This document shows positions 44,176-52,842 of a DNA stretch of 64,000 bases, piece after piece (positions within the stretch are counted from its first letter, which is position 1; every line of letters starts with the position of its first letter). Origin of the DNA: Thermoleophilaceae bacterium (lineage in GTDB: Bacteria; Actinomycetota; Thermoleophilia; Solirubrobacterales; Thermoleophilaceae); contig JAUJOQ010000005.1 in assembly GCA_030447725.1 (NCBI GenBank), positions 208,915 to 272,914 on the forward strand, in the 5' to 3' direction. The position numbers and the translations under genes are program-made. Under the pieces are notes generated by a model. The model made no database searches, was not told the DNA's origin, and worked only from the letters and a program-made list of their open reading frames with translations.

Positions 44176-44520
44176 CTAGCTCACCTCCTCCTTCATCTCC
44201 TCGAGGCTCTTGTCGAGCCAGTCATTCAACTGTGCCGGGCTGATCATAGATGCCGACAGCCGCGCCACCTCCTCGCCGTCGGACATCAGGACGAAGGTGG
44301 GCAGCGCGTGCACGCCCAGCTTGATGCAGACCCGCCTGGCCTTCGGGGCCTCGAGCTTGACCACCTTCAGCTGATCTGCGTGGGCGTCCGCCAGCTTCTC
44401 GACGTGGGGCATGAGCGCCAGGCACGGCTGGCAGTCGGGGCCCCAGACGTCGACCAGCGTCGTCCCGCTCTCGACCAGCTCGTCGAAGTTCTCGCGCGTA
44501 GCCTCGGTCAGTGCCGCCAC
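44176..44520 (-). CDS. trxA: Thioredoxin of the glycine reductase operon
   Basis: A 114-residue thioredoxin with active site WGPDCQPC (about residues 27-34), the WGP-C-x-PC variant seen in thioredoxins encoded next to grd genes, and the cis-proline motif ALPTFVLMSDGEEVARL. It should reduce the selenide-sulfide formed in GrdA after each turnover. It lies four bases after grdC and seven before grdA. No thioredoxin reductase gene is present in the window, so electrons must come from an enzyme encoded elsewhere. Confidence 0.93.
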   Translation of the reverse strand: MAALTEATRENFDELVESGTTLVDVWGPDCQPCLALMPHVEKLADAHADQLKVVKLEAPKARRVCIKLGVHALPTFVLMSDGEEVARLSASMISPAQLNDWLDKSLEEMKEEVS

Positions 44521-44524
44521 CTGG

Positions 44525-45961
44525 TCATCCTCCCTCTCCGTCGTTTCGTTCGAGTATCACGCTCATGCCGTCCGACTGCTCGGACATCCGGCCCAGGAAC
44601 AGGCTTCCCTTCGCGATCAGCTGGACGCGCGTGGCGTCACCGTCCGTGAGGCGCGCCTGCGCGTGGGGGAGGTAGCAGAGCGCCGAGGCGATGTGCCCCT
44701 GCGTCGGGGCGAAGCCCGGCATCCCGCGCTTCTCGACGAAGTCGCCGATGTCCTCGCGCGCGAGGTCGCCGCGGCGCACCGCCAGCGCGGCGATCGTCTT
44801 GTAGTTGCGCTCCGGCACGTTGCCCGAGCCCTGGGGCTCGGTGATCTCGGGGTTGTGGAGCTCGGTCGCGTAGTCGTCGACGTCGAGCATGCCCATCCCC
44901 AGCCGCTCGAGCGGAGCGACCGCGAGCGCCTCCATGACCTTGGGGTTGGAGGAGCCGGCGGACACCGGGTGGCGGCCCACCGAGTCGAGGCGCACGCGCG
45001 GGGAGGACCCGTCGTCTGCCTCGATGAGCAGCGCCGAGCCGCCGAGCACGTCCTCTAGCACCGGCAAATCGTGCTTGAGGTGGCCCTGGAACTTCATCCC
45101 GAGCTTGGGCAGCGAGCCGCCCGCCACGACGGCGACGCGGCGGAACACGCCCGAGGCCACCAGGCTGCCGGCGACCACGAGAGCGGGCACGGGAGCGGCG
45201 CAGAAGTTCTTCACGTCCATCCCCGAGGCCTCGCCCAATCCCGCCGCGCCCGCGACGGCCTTGGCCAGATTGCCCCCGCCGCGCTGATAGCGGTCCCCGA
45301 TCGCCTCCTCCCCGGCGCCGATAACGTAGTCGATCGAATCCGCCTCGATCCCGTGGTCGGCGAGCAGGCGAAGGAGCGCGAGCGTGGCGCTCGCCTTGGT
45401 CGCGAGGTTCTCGAGCAGGACGGTCGCGGTCAGCGCCTGATCGAACTCGTCGGCGCGGCGGATGGCTGCGGCCAGGCGGTCGCCACCGAGGTGCAGCGGG
45501 AGCGCCCCCGGCTCGGACGCGACGGCCTCCGCGTCGCCGCCCGCGGCCGCCACGCGCTCGAGGTCGATGCAGTCGGCGAGCGGATGCCTCGCGAGCTTGC
45601 CGGCGGTGGCGTCGGCGTCGGCGCCCCCGAGCTTGACGAGGTCGAACTCGTCAACCGCCGCCATCAGGCCGAGGAACTCGTCCTCGGGCATCAGCTCGCC
45701 CGCACCGGCGAAGCGCCCCTCGCCGTCGGGGGACGCCGCCACCCACGGACGTTCGGGCAGATCGCGCGGGTGCCGGGCGCCGAGGAACGCCTGGTGGGGC
45801 GCGTAGGCCACCGCCTGCTCGAAGGTGCGCAGCGCGCCGAGGAAGCGTGACTCGAGCTCCGGGTCTCGCGCGAGCTCACGGGATGGCTTGGAGCCGTGCC
45901 GGGCCAGGCCGGGGACGTGGGCGAGCACCGCGCTCGCGGCCGAGATGACTGGAGCCGTCAT
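44525..45961 (-). CDS. grdC: Glycine reductase complex component C, beta subunit
   Basis: A 478-residue GrdC. The C-terminal half matches the family closely: VPERNYKTIAALAVRRGDLA, GMPGFAPTQGHIASALCYLP and KGSLFLGRMSEQSDGM. The fold is related to ketoacyl-ACP synthase III; family members take the carboxymethyl group from GrdA and, with GrdD, form acetyl phosphate. ATG 45961 is used (GAGGGG upstream); a TTG five codons earlier is open. It starts seven bases after grdB. The expected alpha subunit gene grdD is absent from this operon, so how acyl transfer is completed is open. Confidence 0.92.
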   Translation of the reverse strand: MTAPVISAASAVLAHVPGLARHGSKPSRELARDPELESRFLGALRTFEQAVAYAPHQAFLGARHPRDLPERPWVAASPDGEGRFAGAGELMPEDEFLGLMAAVDEFDLVKLGGADADATAGKLARHPLADCIDLERVAAAGGDAEAVASEPGALPLHLGGDRLAAAIRRADEFDQALTATVLLENLATKASATLALLRLLADHGIEADSIDYVIGAGEEAIGDRYQRGGGNLAKAVAGAAGLGEASGMDVKNFCAAPVPALVVAGSLVASGVFRRVAVVAGGSLPKLGMKFQGHLKHDLPVLEDVLGGSALLIEADDGSSPRVRLDSVGRHPVSAGSSNPKVMEALAVAPLERLGMGMLDVDDYATELHNPEITEPQGSGNVPERNYKTIAALAVRRGDLAREDIGDFVEKRGMPGFAPTQGHIASALCYLPHAQARLTDGDATRVQLIAKGSLFLGRMSEQSDGMSVILERNDGEGG

Positions 45962-45968
45962 TGGCCCC

Positions 45969-47267
45969 TCATTCAACCGGATCGCCGTCGAAGACGGTCG
46001 GCTCGGTGACCGGTGTGGCCAGAGCGTGCAGCGCTCGCTCGACCAGCTGCCTGCGCCACGCGCGTTCCTGCTCGCTGCTTAGCTCGGGGTCTCCCGTCGG
46101 GTAGGGGATGCCGCGCGTGGGAACGATCCGCGGGGCGCCCACGCGACGGGCGATCGAGACCAGGTTGCACAGCAGGACGGTTGGAATCCCGGCCCGCTCC
46201 AGCTCTTTGCTCAGCGTTGACCCGCAACGCGTGCCCGTCCCTCACGTGGCGGTGAGGATCGCCGCCTGGATGCGCGCCTCGTGGAGCTCGGCGGCCCACT
46301 CGACTCCGAACCGGCGCGCGTCGGCCACCGTGGTGCCGTTTCCCGTCGTCGCGAAGTACTCGGTGTGCAGACCGCCGATCGCACCTTCTTGCTCGAGCTC
46401 GCGCGCCACGTCGAGCGGGAGGATGCGGTTGGGCTCGGCGTTGGCCCACTGGGTGGAGAAGCCTCCGTGCACCGACTCGAACTCCCCCTCCTCGACCGAG
46501 TCGCGGCCCTCGAGCGAGTGGCGCACCCACTTCGTGGCCCGCGCGGACTCGAGCCGGTCGGGATTGCCGGCCGGCACGAAGCCGCCCTCGGTAAGCAGCG
46601 CGACGAGGGCATCGGCAGGATCGGCGACGGGGTCCGCCGGCGTGACCTGATCAAAGGTCGGCAGGGGGATCTCGGTGGCCTCGCGATCGCCGCCGAGGCG
46701 ATCGAGCAGGAGAGCGACTGCGCGCTCGGCTGCGCTGCGCTCGGCCATGTGGTTGACGCGCGCGACGGGGCCGATGCGCCCGTCGTCGGCGGTCAGCTCC
46801 TCGCCGCCGGCGAGCTTGCGTGTTGCCGCCGCCAGGCGCTCGAGCGAAGGGCGCATCTCGCGCCCTGTGGCGCCACTCTCGACGACCGGCGTGCCGGCGG
46901 CTTCGTGGAGCCCCGGGTTGTCGGGGTGCATCGCCGCCAGCGCCGGAAGTCCGGCCTCGGCAGCGGCGACCACGATCCGCGCGCAGGCGAGGCCGTAGCG
47001 CCCGCTCGTGAAGGCGGGGCCGGCCACCAGCAGCTCGGCTCCCTTCTCGCGTGCCGACTCGACGAGCGCGGCGGCAAAGTCGGAGTGCTCCGAGGCGTGG
47101 TCGTCGCCGCATACTGCGGTCGCGACGATCTCGTGCTCGTCCCCCAGTAGCGCCGCCAGGCGCTTCCCGGGCCCCACCGGCCCTTCGCGCAGCTCGGGCT
47201 CGGTGCCCGCCGCCTCCTCGCCGCCGACTCCCGCAAAGAACTGGTTGATGTAGTGAACGACCCGCAT
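45969..47267 (-). CDS. grdB: Glycine/sarcosine/betaine reductase selenoprotein B (GrdB type), Sec at in-frame TGA
   Basis: From ATG 47267 (MRVVHYINQFFAGVGGEEAA) the frame reaches AAILTAT, then TGA (46244-46242), then GTGTRCGSTLSKELERAGIP, LCNLVSIARRVGAPRIVPTR and GIPYPTG, ending at TGA 45971-45969. Counting TGA as selenocysteine gives 432 residues with Sec342. LTAT-U-GTCTRCGAT-like sequence is the Sec site of GrdB, and the homology continues for 90 residues past the TGA, which rules out a true stop. GrdB with GrdE activates the substrate and transfers its carbon unit to GrdA. The ATG overlaps the grdE stop (TGATG). Which amine is the substrate cannot be told. Confidence 0.93.
46214..46230 (-). 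promoter_or_regulatory. Candidate bacterial SECIS hairpin of grdB
   Basis: On the minus strand GCGTTG-CGGGT-CAACGC forms a perfect 6-bp stem with a five-base loop. The loop begins 18 bases after the TGA and contains GGGU, which fits the position and G/U loop content of known bacterial SECIS elements that bind SelB. No equally clear hairpin follows the grdA TGA; only a 4-bp CCTG/CAGG stem was found there. Confidence 0.6.
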
Positions 47268-48538
47268 CAGCCCGCCTCGGCGCAGGTGAGATTGCCCCAC
47301 CCGAGTGGATTGAGTGCACAGTAGATGGCTGCGGCGGGCAGCTCGAGCTCGTCGGTGGCGGGCCGATCCAGCAGGGCCAGCCGGTCGCCGCCCAGCGCCC
47401 GCTCGCACGCGGGCAGGGAGACGAGCTCGTCGTAGTTGCCCACGCTCACCATCGCCGTGGCCCGGCTCGGCGGGACCACGAGCGAGGGCCCGGTGCCGTC
47501 GCGCCCCGCCATCTCCGCGAAAACTCCCACCGTGGTGATCCCCTCCTCCTCGAGCCGGTCCATCTTCAGCGACACGTCGGCATCGGCGTTGCCGCCGCCC
47601 TCCTTCGTAAGTATCGCCGCATCGAGCCCGAGTCCGGCGCACAGCCGCGCTGCGTGGGCCGAGATCAGCTCCTTGGCTCCCTGCTCGACGGGCTCAGGGC
47701 ACAGCACCAGCGCCGCCAGCGAGAGGTCGTCGCACTCGCGCAGGGCGGCGACCACCGGGTGGGTCTGGTGCAGGTAGGTCGGGTTCTTCAGCGCGGGATG
47801 GCCGTACTGCCCGCTCACGACGGCACCGTCATCCAGCTCGTTCGGAGAGATGAGGGTCGCCAGCCCTGTGGACAGGCTGCGCCCGTACACGAAGACGTCC
47901 TTGTACTTTCCCTGGGTCTGAATGTTGGTGACGACCCCCACGCGCGGGCGCCCCTCCGGGGTTGCGGCGGGGTCGGGAAGCTCCTCGACGGCGTCCGGGT
48001 CACACTCGAGCGCCGCGTCTGCCACGTGGACTGCGACGCGCAGGAGTCCGCGGCGCACCGCCGCCTCGACATCCTCCCACGCCGCGCCGGGCGCGCGCTC
48101 GAACTCGATCACGAGGTTGTGCGTAGCGGCGAGCGGCGAGAGCGGCGCAACCGGCCCCGACATGTCGATCACAGCCTCCTGTGCGCGCGGCAGATGCCCC
48201 GCGGCGAGAACGGCGGCGCCGCGCAGCACGTGGGTCTCACCGCGGCCCGGCGGCAGCGCAGGACCGAGGAAGCCGGGAAAGACCCCGCCCCCACCGGGGC
48301 CCTTCGAGCACGGCTGGACGGCGTCCAGCGCGCCGATGATCCGTACCGGCTCGCCCGGGGAGGCGCAGGCGAGGCCGACCTCCGCCAGCGCGGGATCTTC
48401 GACGAGCGAGCGGGCGGCCTCCTCCGAGACCGTCAGGCGGCCGGCCTCGTAGACCGTGCGGTCGCCAAGGGCGAGCTCGCGCACCTCGTGCACCAGGCGA
48501 CGCAACCCTGCACCAGCCTCTCCTGCGTTCATGCTCAT
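47267..48538 (-). CDS. grdE: Glycine reductase complex protein B, alpha/beta proprotein (GrdE type)
   Basis: A 423-residue GrdE homologue (MSMNAGEAGAGLRRLVHEVR; NIQTQGKYKDVFVYGRSLST; LDDGAVVSGQYGHPALKNPT; EGGGNADADVSLKMDRLEEE; EMAGRDGTGPSLV). ATG 48538 has GGGAGGAG upstream. In known GrdE proteins the chain is cut before a Cys near residue 240 to make a pyruvoyl group that binds the amine substrate. Here residues 242-247 are SGQYGH, with no Cys there; the nearest is Cys179. The protein may be uncut, cut elsewhere, or use a different chemistry. It is the first gene of the operon. Confidence 0.88.
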   Translation of the reverse strand: MSMNAGEAGAGLRRLVHEVRELALGDRTVYEAGRLTVSEEAARSLVEDPALAEVGLACASPGEPVRIIGALDAVQPCSKGPGGGGVFPGFLGPALPPGRGETHVLRGAAVLAAGHLPRAQEAVIDMSGPVAPLSPLAATHNLVIEFERAPGAAWEDVEAAVRRGLLRVAVHVADAALECDPDAVEELPDPAATPEGRPRVGVVTNIQTQGKYKDVFVYGRSLSTGLATLISPNELDDGAVVSGQYGHPALKNPTYLHQTHPVVAALRECDDLSLAALVLCPEPVEQGAKELISAHAARLCAGLGLDAAILTKEGGGNADADVSLKMDRLEEEGITTVGVFAEMAGRDGTGPSLVVPPSRATAMVSVGNYDELVSLPACERALGGDRLALLDRPATDELELPAAAIYCALNPLGWGNLTCAEAG

Positions 48539-48744
48539 CGGCTCCTCCCGGGTATCTCCCCGGGGGCGAGGATATTCCTCCTGGGCGTTTCACCGCAAGC
48601 GGTGAGCGAGTGACGAGTTCGCCTACCCGGGGGGCGAGCAGCTTCCGCCGCGATGCATGCCACGATAGTCAGCGTGCCCGGTGGGTCGGAAGCGTCTCAA
48701 CGCCCTCGTGGAGAGCTTGATCTGTACCGGCTAGCACGCTCATC

Positions 48745-49908
48745 TTGATCTATCGCCTCTTGTTCAAGCTGGTCCTCCAGCATATCGAGCCCGAAAAGGC
48801 TCATGCGCTCGCTGGCTTCGTTCTACGTAGGGTCAATGCGATCGCGCCCGTCCATGCCCTTCTTCGGCGGACGCTCGGTCCCCGGAACGATGAGCTGCGC
48901 GTCAGCGCCCTCGGGTCAGACTTCCCAAGTCCCCTTGGTGCGGCAGCCGGGATGGACAAGGATGGGACTTGGTGTGAGGGGCTATGCGCTCTCGGCTTCG
49001 GCTTTGTCGAGGTTGGAACCGTCACGGCATGCCCTCAGAATGGGAACTCCGGCCGGCGGATCGTCCGGCTTGCTCGTGACCGCGCTCTGGTCAACCGGAT
49101 GGGTTTCCCGAGTTCCGGCGCAGAGGCGGTCGCCAGCCGCCTGGCTGGGCCGCGACGGTGTCCAGCCGTCGGCGTGAACGTCGGCAAGACAGGGCTCGTC
49201 CCGCTGGACGACGCTGGTGCGGACTACCGGGCATCCGCTCGGCTCCTAGCGCCATATGCCGACTACCTGGTGTTGAACGTCAGCTCACCGAACACCCCAG
49301 GACTGCGAGACCTTCAGGCGCAATCCGACCGCCTGGCGTCTCTCGTCAACGAAGTACGCGAAGAGCTCGGCGCGGCGCCCCACCCGGTTCCGTTGCTCTT
49401 GAAGATCGGGCCCGATCTTCAAGACTCTGAGATCGACGCTGTCGCAGACCAGGCGATCGAGCTCAACCTCGACGGGATAGTCGCTGTCAACACCACTGTG
49501 AGCCCGACCGGACTCAGGAGCGACGCGAAGGAGGTCGAGTTGGCGGGGGACGGCGGCCTCTCGGGAGCACCTCTGAAAGCCCGGGGCCTGGAGGTTCTGG
49601 AGCGTCTCTACGAGCGGGCCGGACACCGTCTGGTGCTCGTCTCCGTCGGTGGAATCGAAAGCCCCGAGGATGCGTGGCAACGGATCATGGCCGGCGCGAC
49701 TCTCGTGCAGGCCTATACGGCGTTCGTCTACGGCGGACCGCTCTGGCCGTATCGCATGAACCGAGGCCTGGCGCGACTACTGCGCGACTCGGGTATGCCG
49801 TCGCTCCAGATGGCGATCGGAGCGACGAGTTCCCGGGGCCCGGTCGACACGGACCTGACGTCCCCAGATTCACGTAAGCCGGTTCTCGCAGCCACTCGCC
49901 ACACCTGA
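48745..49908 (+). CDS. pyrD: Dihydroorotate dehydrogenase (quinone), class 2
   Basis: A 387-residue FMN enzyme. The N-terminal helices that dock to the membrane are LFKLVLQHIEPEKAHALAGF; then come SPLGAAAGMDKDG, VEVGTVTACPQNGNSGRRIV, NRMGFPSSGAE, VGVNVGKT, NVSSPNTPGLRDLQ (with the catalytic Ser) and VAVNTTVSP. It oxidises dihydroorotate with quinone in pyrimidine synthesis. The start is TTG and the ribosome-binding site is poor. Codon use is somewhat less GC-biased than in neighbours. A 40-residue C-terminal tail beyond the barrel (SRGPVDTDLTSPDSR) is unusual. Divergent from grdE. Confidence 0.93.
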   Translation: MIYRLLFKLVLQHIEPEKAHALAGFVLRRVNAIAPVHALLRRTLGPRNDELRVSALGSDFPSPLGAAAGMDKDGTWCEGLCALGFGFVEVGTVTACPQNGNSGRRIVRLARDRALVNRMGFPSSGAEAVASRLAGPRRCPAVGVNVGKTGLVPLDDAGADYRASARLLAPYADYLVLNVSSPNTPGLRDLQAQSDRLASLVNEVREELGAAPHPVPLLLKIGPDLQDSEIDAVADQAIELNLDGIVAVNTTVSPTGLRSDAKEVELAGDGGLSGAPLKARGLEVLERLYERAGHRLVLVSVGGIESPEDAWQRIMAGATLVQAYTAFVYGGPLWPYRMNRGLARLLRDSGMPSLQMAIGATSSRGPVDTDLTSPDSRKPVLAATRHT

Positions 49909-50070
49909 TATGGGCGCCGAGGACTTCCTCGACGGGTCGAAACGTACCCCCAGCTTGGTCAGATGTCTCTGCGCCGGCGGGCATCCATAGGGCGTGTCGA
50001 GCATGGTCTCGCGGGCGACGACGGCAACCTCGTTCGAATCGCCCTGGACCCGCACAAGTCGCGGTAGGTC

Positions 50071-50676
50071 TCAGTCCTCTGGCTTCCGCGCGAACGCGAC
50101 CACATCGGTTACCCGGCGGCGGCCGTCGTCGTACTCGACTTCATGGGTCACCGACTCGCAGCGCAGCAAGTCGAACCCTTGTAAGGCTCCTCGCAGCCGC
50201 TCTGGCGTATACAGGCGGCCGGGATCCGGCGGACCTCGCCGTCCGTGCTCGACCAGATCGACGCCTACGATGAACACATGTCCTCCGTGCGTGAGCGCCT
50301 CCCAGGCGCGCCCAAACATGGATGCGCGCTCTTCGGGCTCGGGGTGCATGAAGCTGATGACCACCAGGTCGAGGGACGCGCTAGCAAGACCGTGGTCGCG
50401 CCAATCGGCCTCGACGCAGTCGAGATCGACTCCTTCCTCGGCGGCGCGCTCCGCGGGCCTTGTCAGTGCGACCGCGGAGACGTCGAGGGCGCTGACGCGC
50501 CAGCCGCGTTTCGCAAGCCAGACGGCGTTGCGACCCTCGCCGGCGCCGAGGTCAGGCGCGCGGCCCCGCGGGAGCGAGGCGACGAGCTCGGCGAGGAAGA
50601 CGCTGCGGAAATGCTCGCGGCGGGCATCGAGGTCCGATGGGTCAGGCGCACCTCGACTACGAAGTGCCCGTTAGCT
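50071..50676 (-). pseudogene. SAM-dependent methyltransferase lacking a start codon
   Basis: The minus-strand frame upstream of GTG 50364 stays open to a TAA at about 50677 and reads HFRSVFLAELVASLPRGRAP, DLGAGEGRNAVWLAKRGWRV, and DLDCVEADWRDHGLASASLD, then ISFMHPEPEERASMFGRAWE to the end. DLGAGEG is the SAM-binding glycine motif of class I methyltransferases. No ATG, GTG or TTG lies in frame before the motif, so the true N-terminus was lost or shifted. Initiation at 50364 would omit the cofactor site. Most likely a 5'-damaged gene. Confidence 0.6.
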
Positions 50677-50748
50677 GCCTTCCTGCGGAGGTGTGCGCCA
50701 GGGCATGCCTGCGCCACCTCGTCGCCACGTGGGCGGGTCTGGGGCAGG

Positions 50749-51069
50749 TCAGTTTCCGGGGGGTGGGTAGTCGACCTCGCGCTCGGACGCCGCGTCGACC
50801 TCCTCCGGGCTCAGCAGCACCACGGTATTCACCGTCGCCTTTCCGTCTGCATTGAAGGTCAGCCCCAGTGCAGTAGCGCTCTCGTTGTCGGGGAGGTCGC
50901 AGACGAGGTAGGAATCCGTCTCGCCAAGTGCGAAGTAGAAGCTTTCGAGGTTCCCTCCAACGCTCTCAGCGGCCCGGGTAAGGGCATCACGCCTGCTGGT
51001 TCCACCCGCACTTTGGACGCCCTTTGCGCCCTCGAGCGTGTACGAAGCCTGAAACAGGAACTTCGGCAT
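50749..51069 (-). CDS. GYD-domain protein
   Basis: A 106-residue protein with the family pattern FLFQASYTLEGAKGVQSAGG, then GGNLESFYFALGETDSYLVC and LLSPEEVDAA. GYD proteins are small dimeric alpha/beta-barrel-type proteins of unknown role. Two adjacent ATG codons follow GGAGGTA; the second (51069) has the better spacing. It stands alone among decayed genes. Confidence 0.88.
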   Translation of the reverse strand: MPKFLFQASYTLEGAKGVQSAGGTSRRDALTRAAESVGGNLESFYFALGETDSYLVCDLPDNESATALGLTFNADGKATVNTVVLLSPEEVDAASEREVDYPPPGN

Positions 51070-51764
51070 CATTACCTCCGGGCTCGGGTTCTTCCGCAAC
51101 GACCGACCCTCAAGTGCAGCAGTGTCGCTCGCGGTGACTTGGCTACTGCCCTCGGCGGGGTGTCCCAAACACCGCTGGCTGCGGACAGCGAGCGGTTACG
51201 CGTCCTGCGTGATGGGGTCGCCGCTTTTGTTCACTCGCGCAGCGAGGGAAGCGGCAAAGGCCGGCCCGCGATCATGGCGGTCGCCGGTGCGTAAGGCAGG
51301 CGCTGTCGCGCCGGTAACGCTGAGTCGGGTGTCATTCGGACGCAGCCTGACGGGGGTCGACGCTCGCCTGGACAGTCCAGGAGCGACCAGCGCGACAGAT
51401 CCGGCTCGGGACACGGTGGATGCCGGCACGGTTCATACCGGTCACTCTCGGCGGCGGTGTATTCTCGCCTCTGGCCGAACTGAGCCCTACACCAACGTCA
51501 ACAAGCACCTACGCGCGGGGGCCATCAGGGCGGTATAGCCTTCGCGGAGGCAGGGGGCTGCCGACCACGGTCGCCCTGCCTCCTCGCGGCGACGCGTTGC
51601 GCTTCATTGAGGAAAGGCACGGAGAGTTCGCCAGCTGGCATCAGTGGTGTGTTTTGACGCGGTTGGCTGAGGCCAAGCCTGCGGGCGAGGGCCGGGGTCA
51701 GTTGCCCCATGTTGCCCCAATAACGCTTCACATGATCGCCGCGTGCGAGGGCGATGGGTCGAGC
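51070..51764. other. Gene-poor stretch of about 700 bases
   Basis: Frames here are short or have compositions typical of chance frames in GC-rich DNA, and none shows a recognisable motif or a good ribosome-binding site. The sequence is slightly less GC-rich than its surroundings. I see no tRNA, clear terminator or repeat. It may contain decayed sequence. Confidence 0.5.
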
Positions 51765-52673
51765 TTAATGGGTCCGACGGGCAACCATGACGTAGTAGAA
51801 AATCGGCTGCCCATTCATTCGGAGGCGGTGCCTGAAACGACTTAGGTGTGTGACCTCGGACCCGTGCTCACTCCGACGGAGGGCGGAGATATAGGCCGAG
51901 AGGTCGTCCCCGTCCCGGGAGAGGACGGAGTCGGGAAAGGTCACCGCGAGCCATGCGCCTTTCGGGAAGGCATCCCAGGCCGACGCAAAGTCCTTCGTTG
52001 AGATGTGTCCCAGGCCGAGCGCGCCAGCTCCTATCAGGCAGTTTAGCTGTTGCCTCTCGACCAAGGGCCCCACCGCTACGTCCTCGAGCGTGCCCGTGAG
52101 GTACTCGGCGTAGAGTCCCGGTCGATCTCGTCGGGCCGCCGGTCCCGCTTCGGGCTCGCTGTCAAGCCCGACGAGCTGGGCCGTTACCCCTCTATCCCGG
52201 AGTTCCTCGGCGACCACTCCGTTTCCGGCGCCGAGATCCAGCGCTCGTAGGTGTTGGGGCTCTTCCCCGCGGGCGACGACTTCACGCGTCAGCGATTCGG
52301 CGAGGGTGGCCGGCGACGCGCACTCGAGGCGTGCCTGGACGACTTCCTCATAGAGGCCCGGGATCGCATAAACCCGCCCATACTCGTGCAGTCTCATGGT
52401 TTCCCGGTGACCATCTTCGAAGGTCACCGTTAGCTTCTCGTCGCCCTGCTCGAGGCCAGGGCGTTGGTCGAGTTCGATCTGGAGGCTCACGGACTCAGGA
52501 GTCTGACGAGGTCGAGGAGGATTCCGTTCGCACGTTGCGCACGATCCTCGTGTGAGCAGCGCCCCCAGCACCACCAGTGTGGCCAGCACGAGGACGACCG
52601 TGCGGGTCGTGCCGGAAGCGTCGAGGTCGGTGGCAAAGGCAAAGGCCGCGACGCCCGCGACGCTCGCGACCAC
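51765..52673 (-). CDS. Class I SAM methyltransferase with hydrophobic N-terminal extension
   Basis: The frame encodes 302 residues. From about residue 62 it is a methyltransferase: VTFEDGHRETMRLHEYGRVY, IPGLYEEVV, then the SAM motif LRALDLGAGNGVVAEELRDR and LVGLDSEPEA. The first 60 residues hold two hydrophobic stretches (VASVAGVAAFAFAT, TVVLVLATLVVLGALL), which is unusual for this family; they may be a separate small membrane protein fused by a frame change, in which case the enzyme would begin at GTG 52490. Substrate unknown. Confidence 0.65.
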   Translation of the reverse strand: MVASVAGVAAFAFATDLDASGTTRTVVLVLATLVVLGALLTRGSCATCERNPPRPRQTPESVSLQIELDQRPGLEQGDEKLTVTFEDGHRETMRLHEYGRVYAIPGLYEEVVQARLECASPATLAESLTREVVARGEEPQHLRALDLGAGNGVVAEELRDRGVTAQLVGLDSEPEAGPAARRDRPGLYAEYLTGTLEDVAVGPLVERQQLNCLIGAGALGLGHISTKDFASAWDAFPKGAWLAVTFPDSVLSRDGDDLSAYISALRRSEHGSEVTHLSRFRHRLRMNGQPIFYYVMVARRTH

Positions 52674-52842
52674 GCTGAAGCCAGCGAACAGGTCTACCGT
52701 TACGTTCGGGCATGATGTCGACGACAGGCGGCGGCCTGTACGCGGGGAGCTTTTGTGTGCGGTGGCCCGCGCTGGCGGCCTCTCGGCCGCCGTGCGAGTC
52801 GAATCGAGGCGTGCGTCGGGAGGGAGCGAGAGAATTGTGGCT

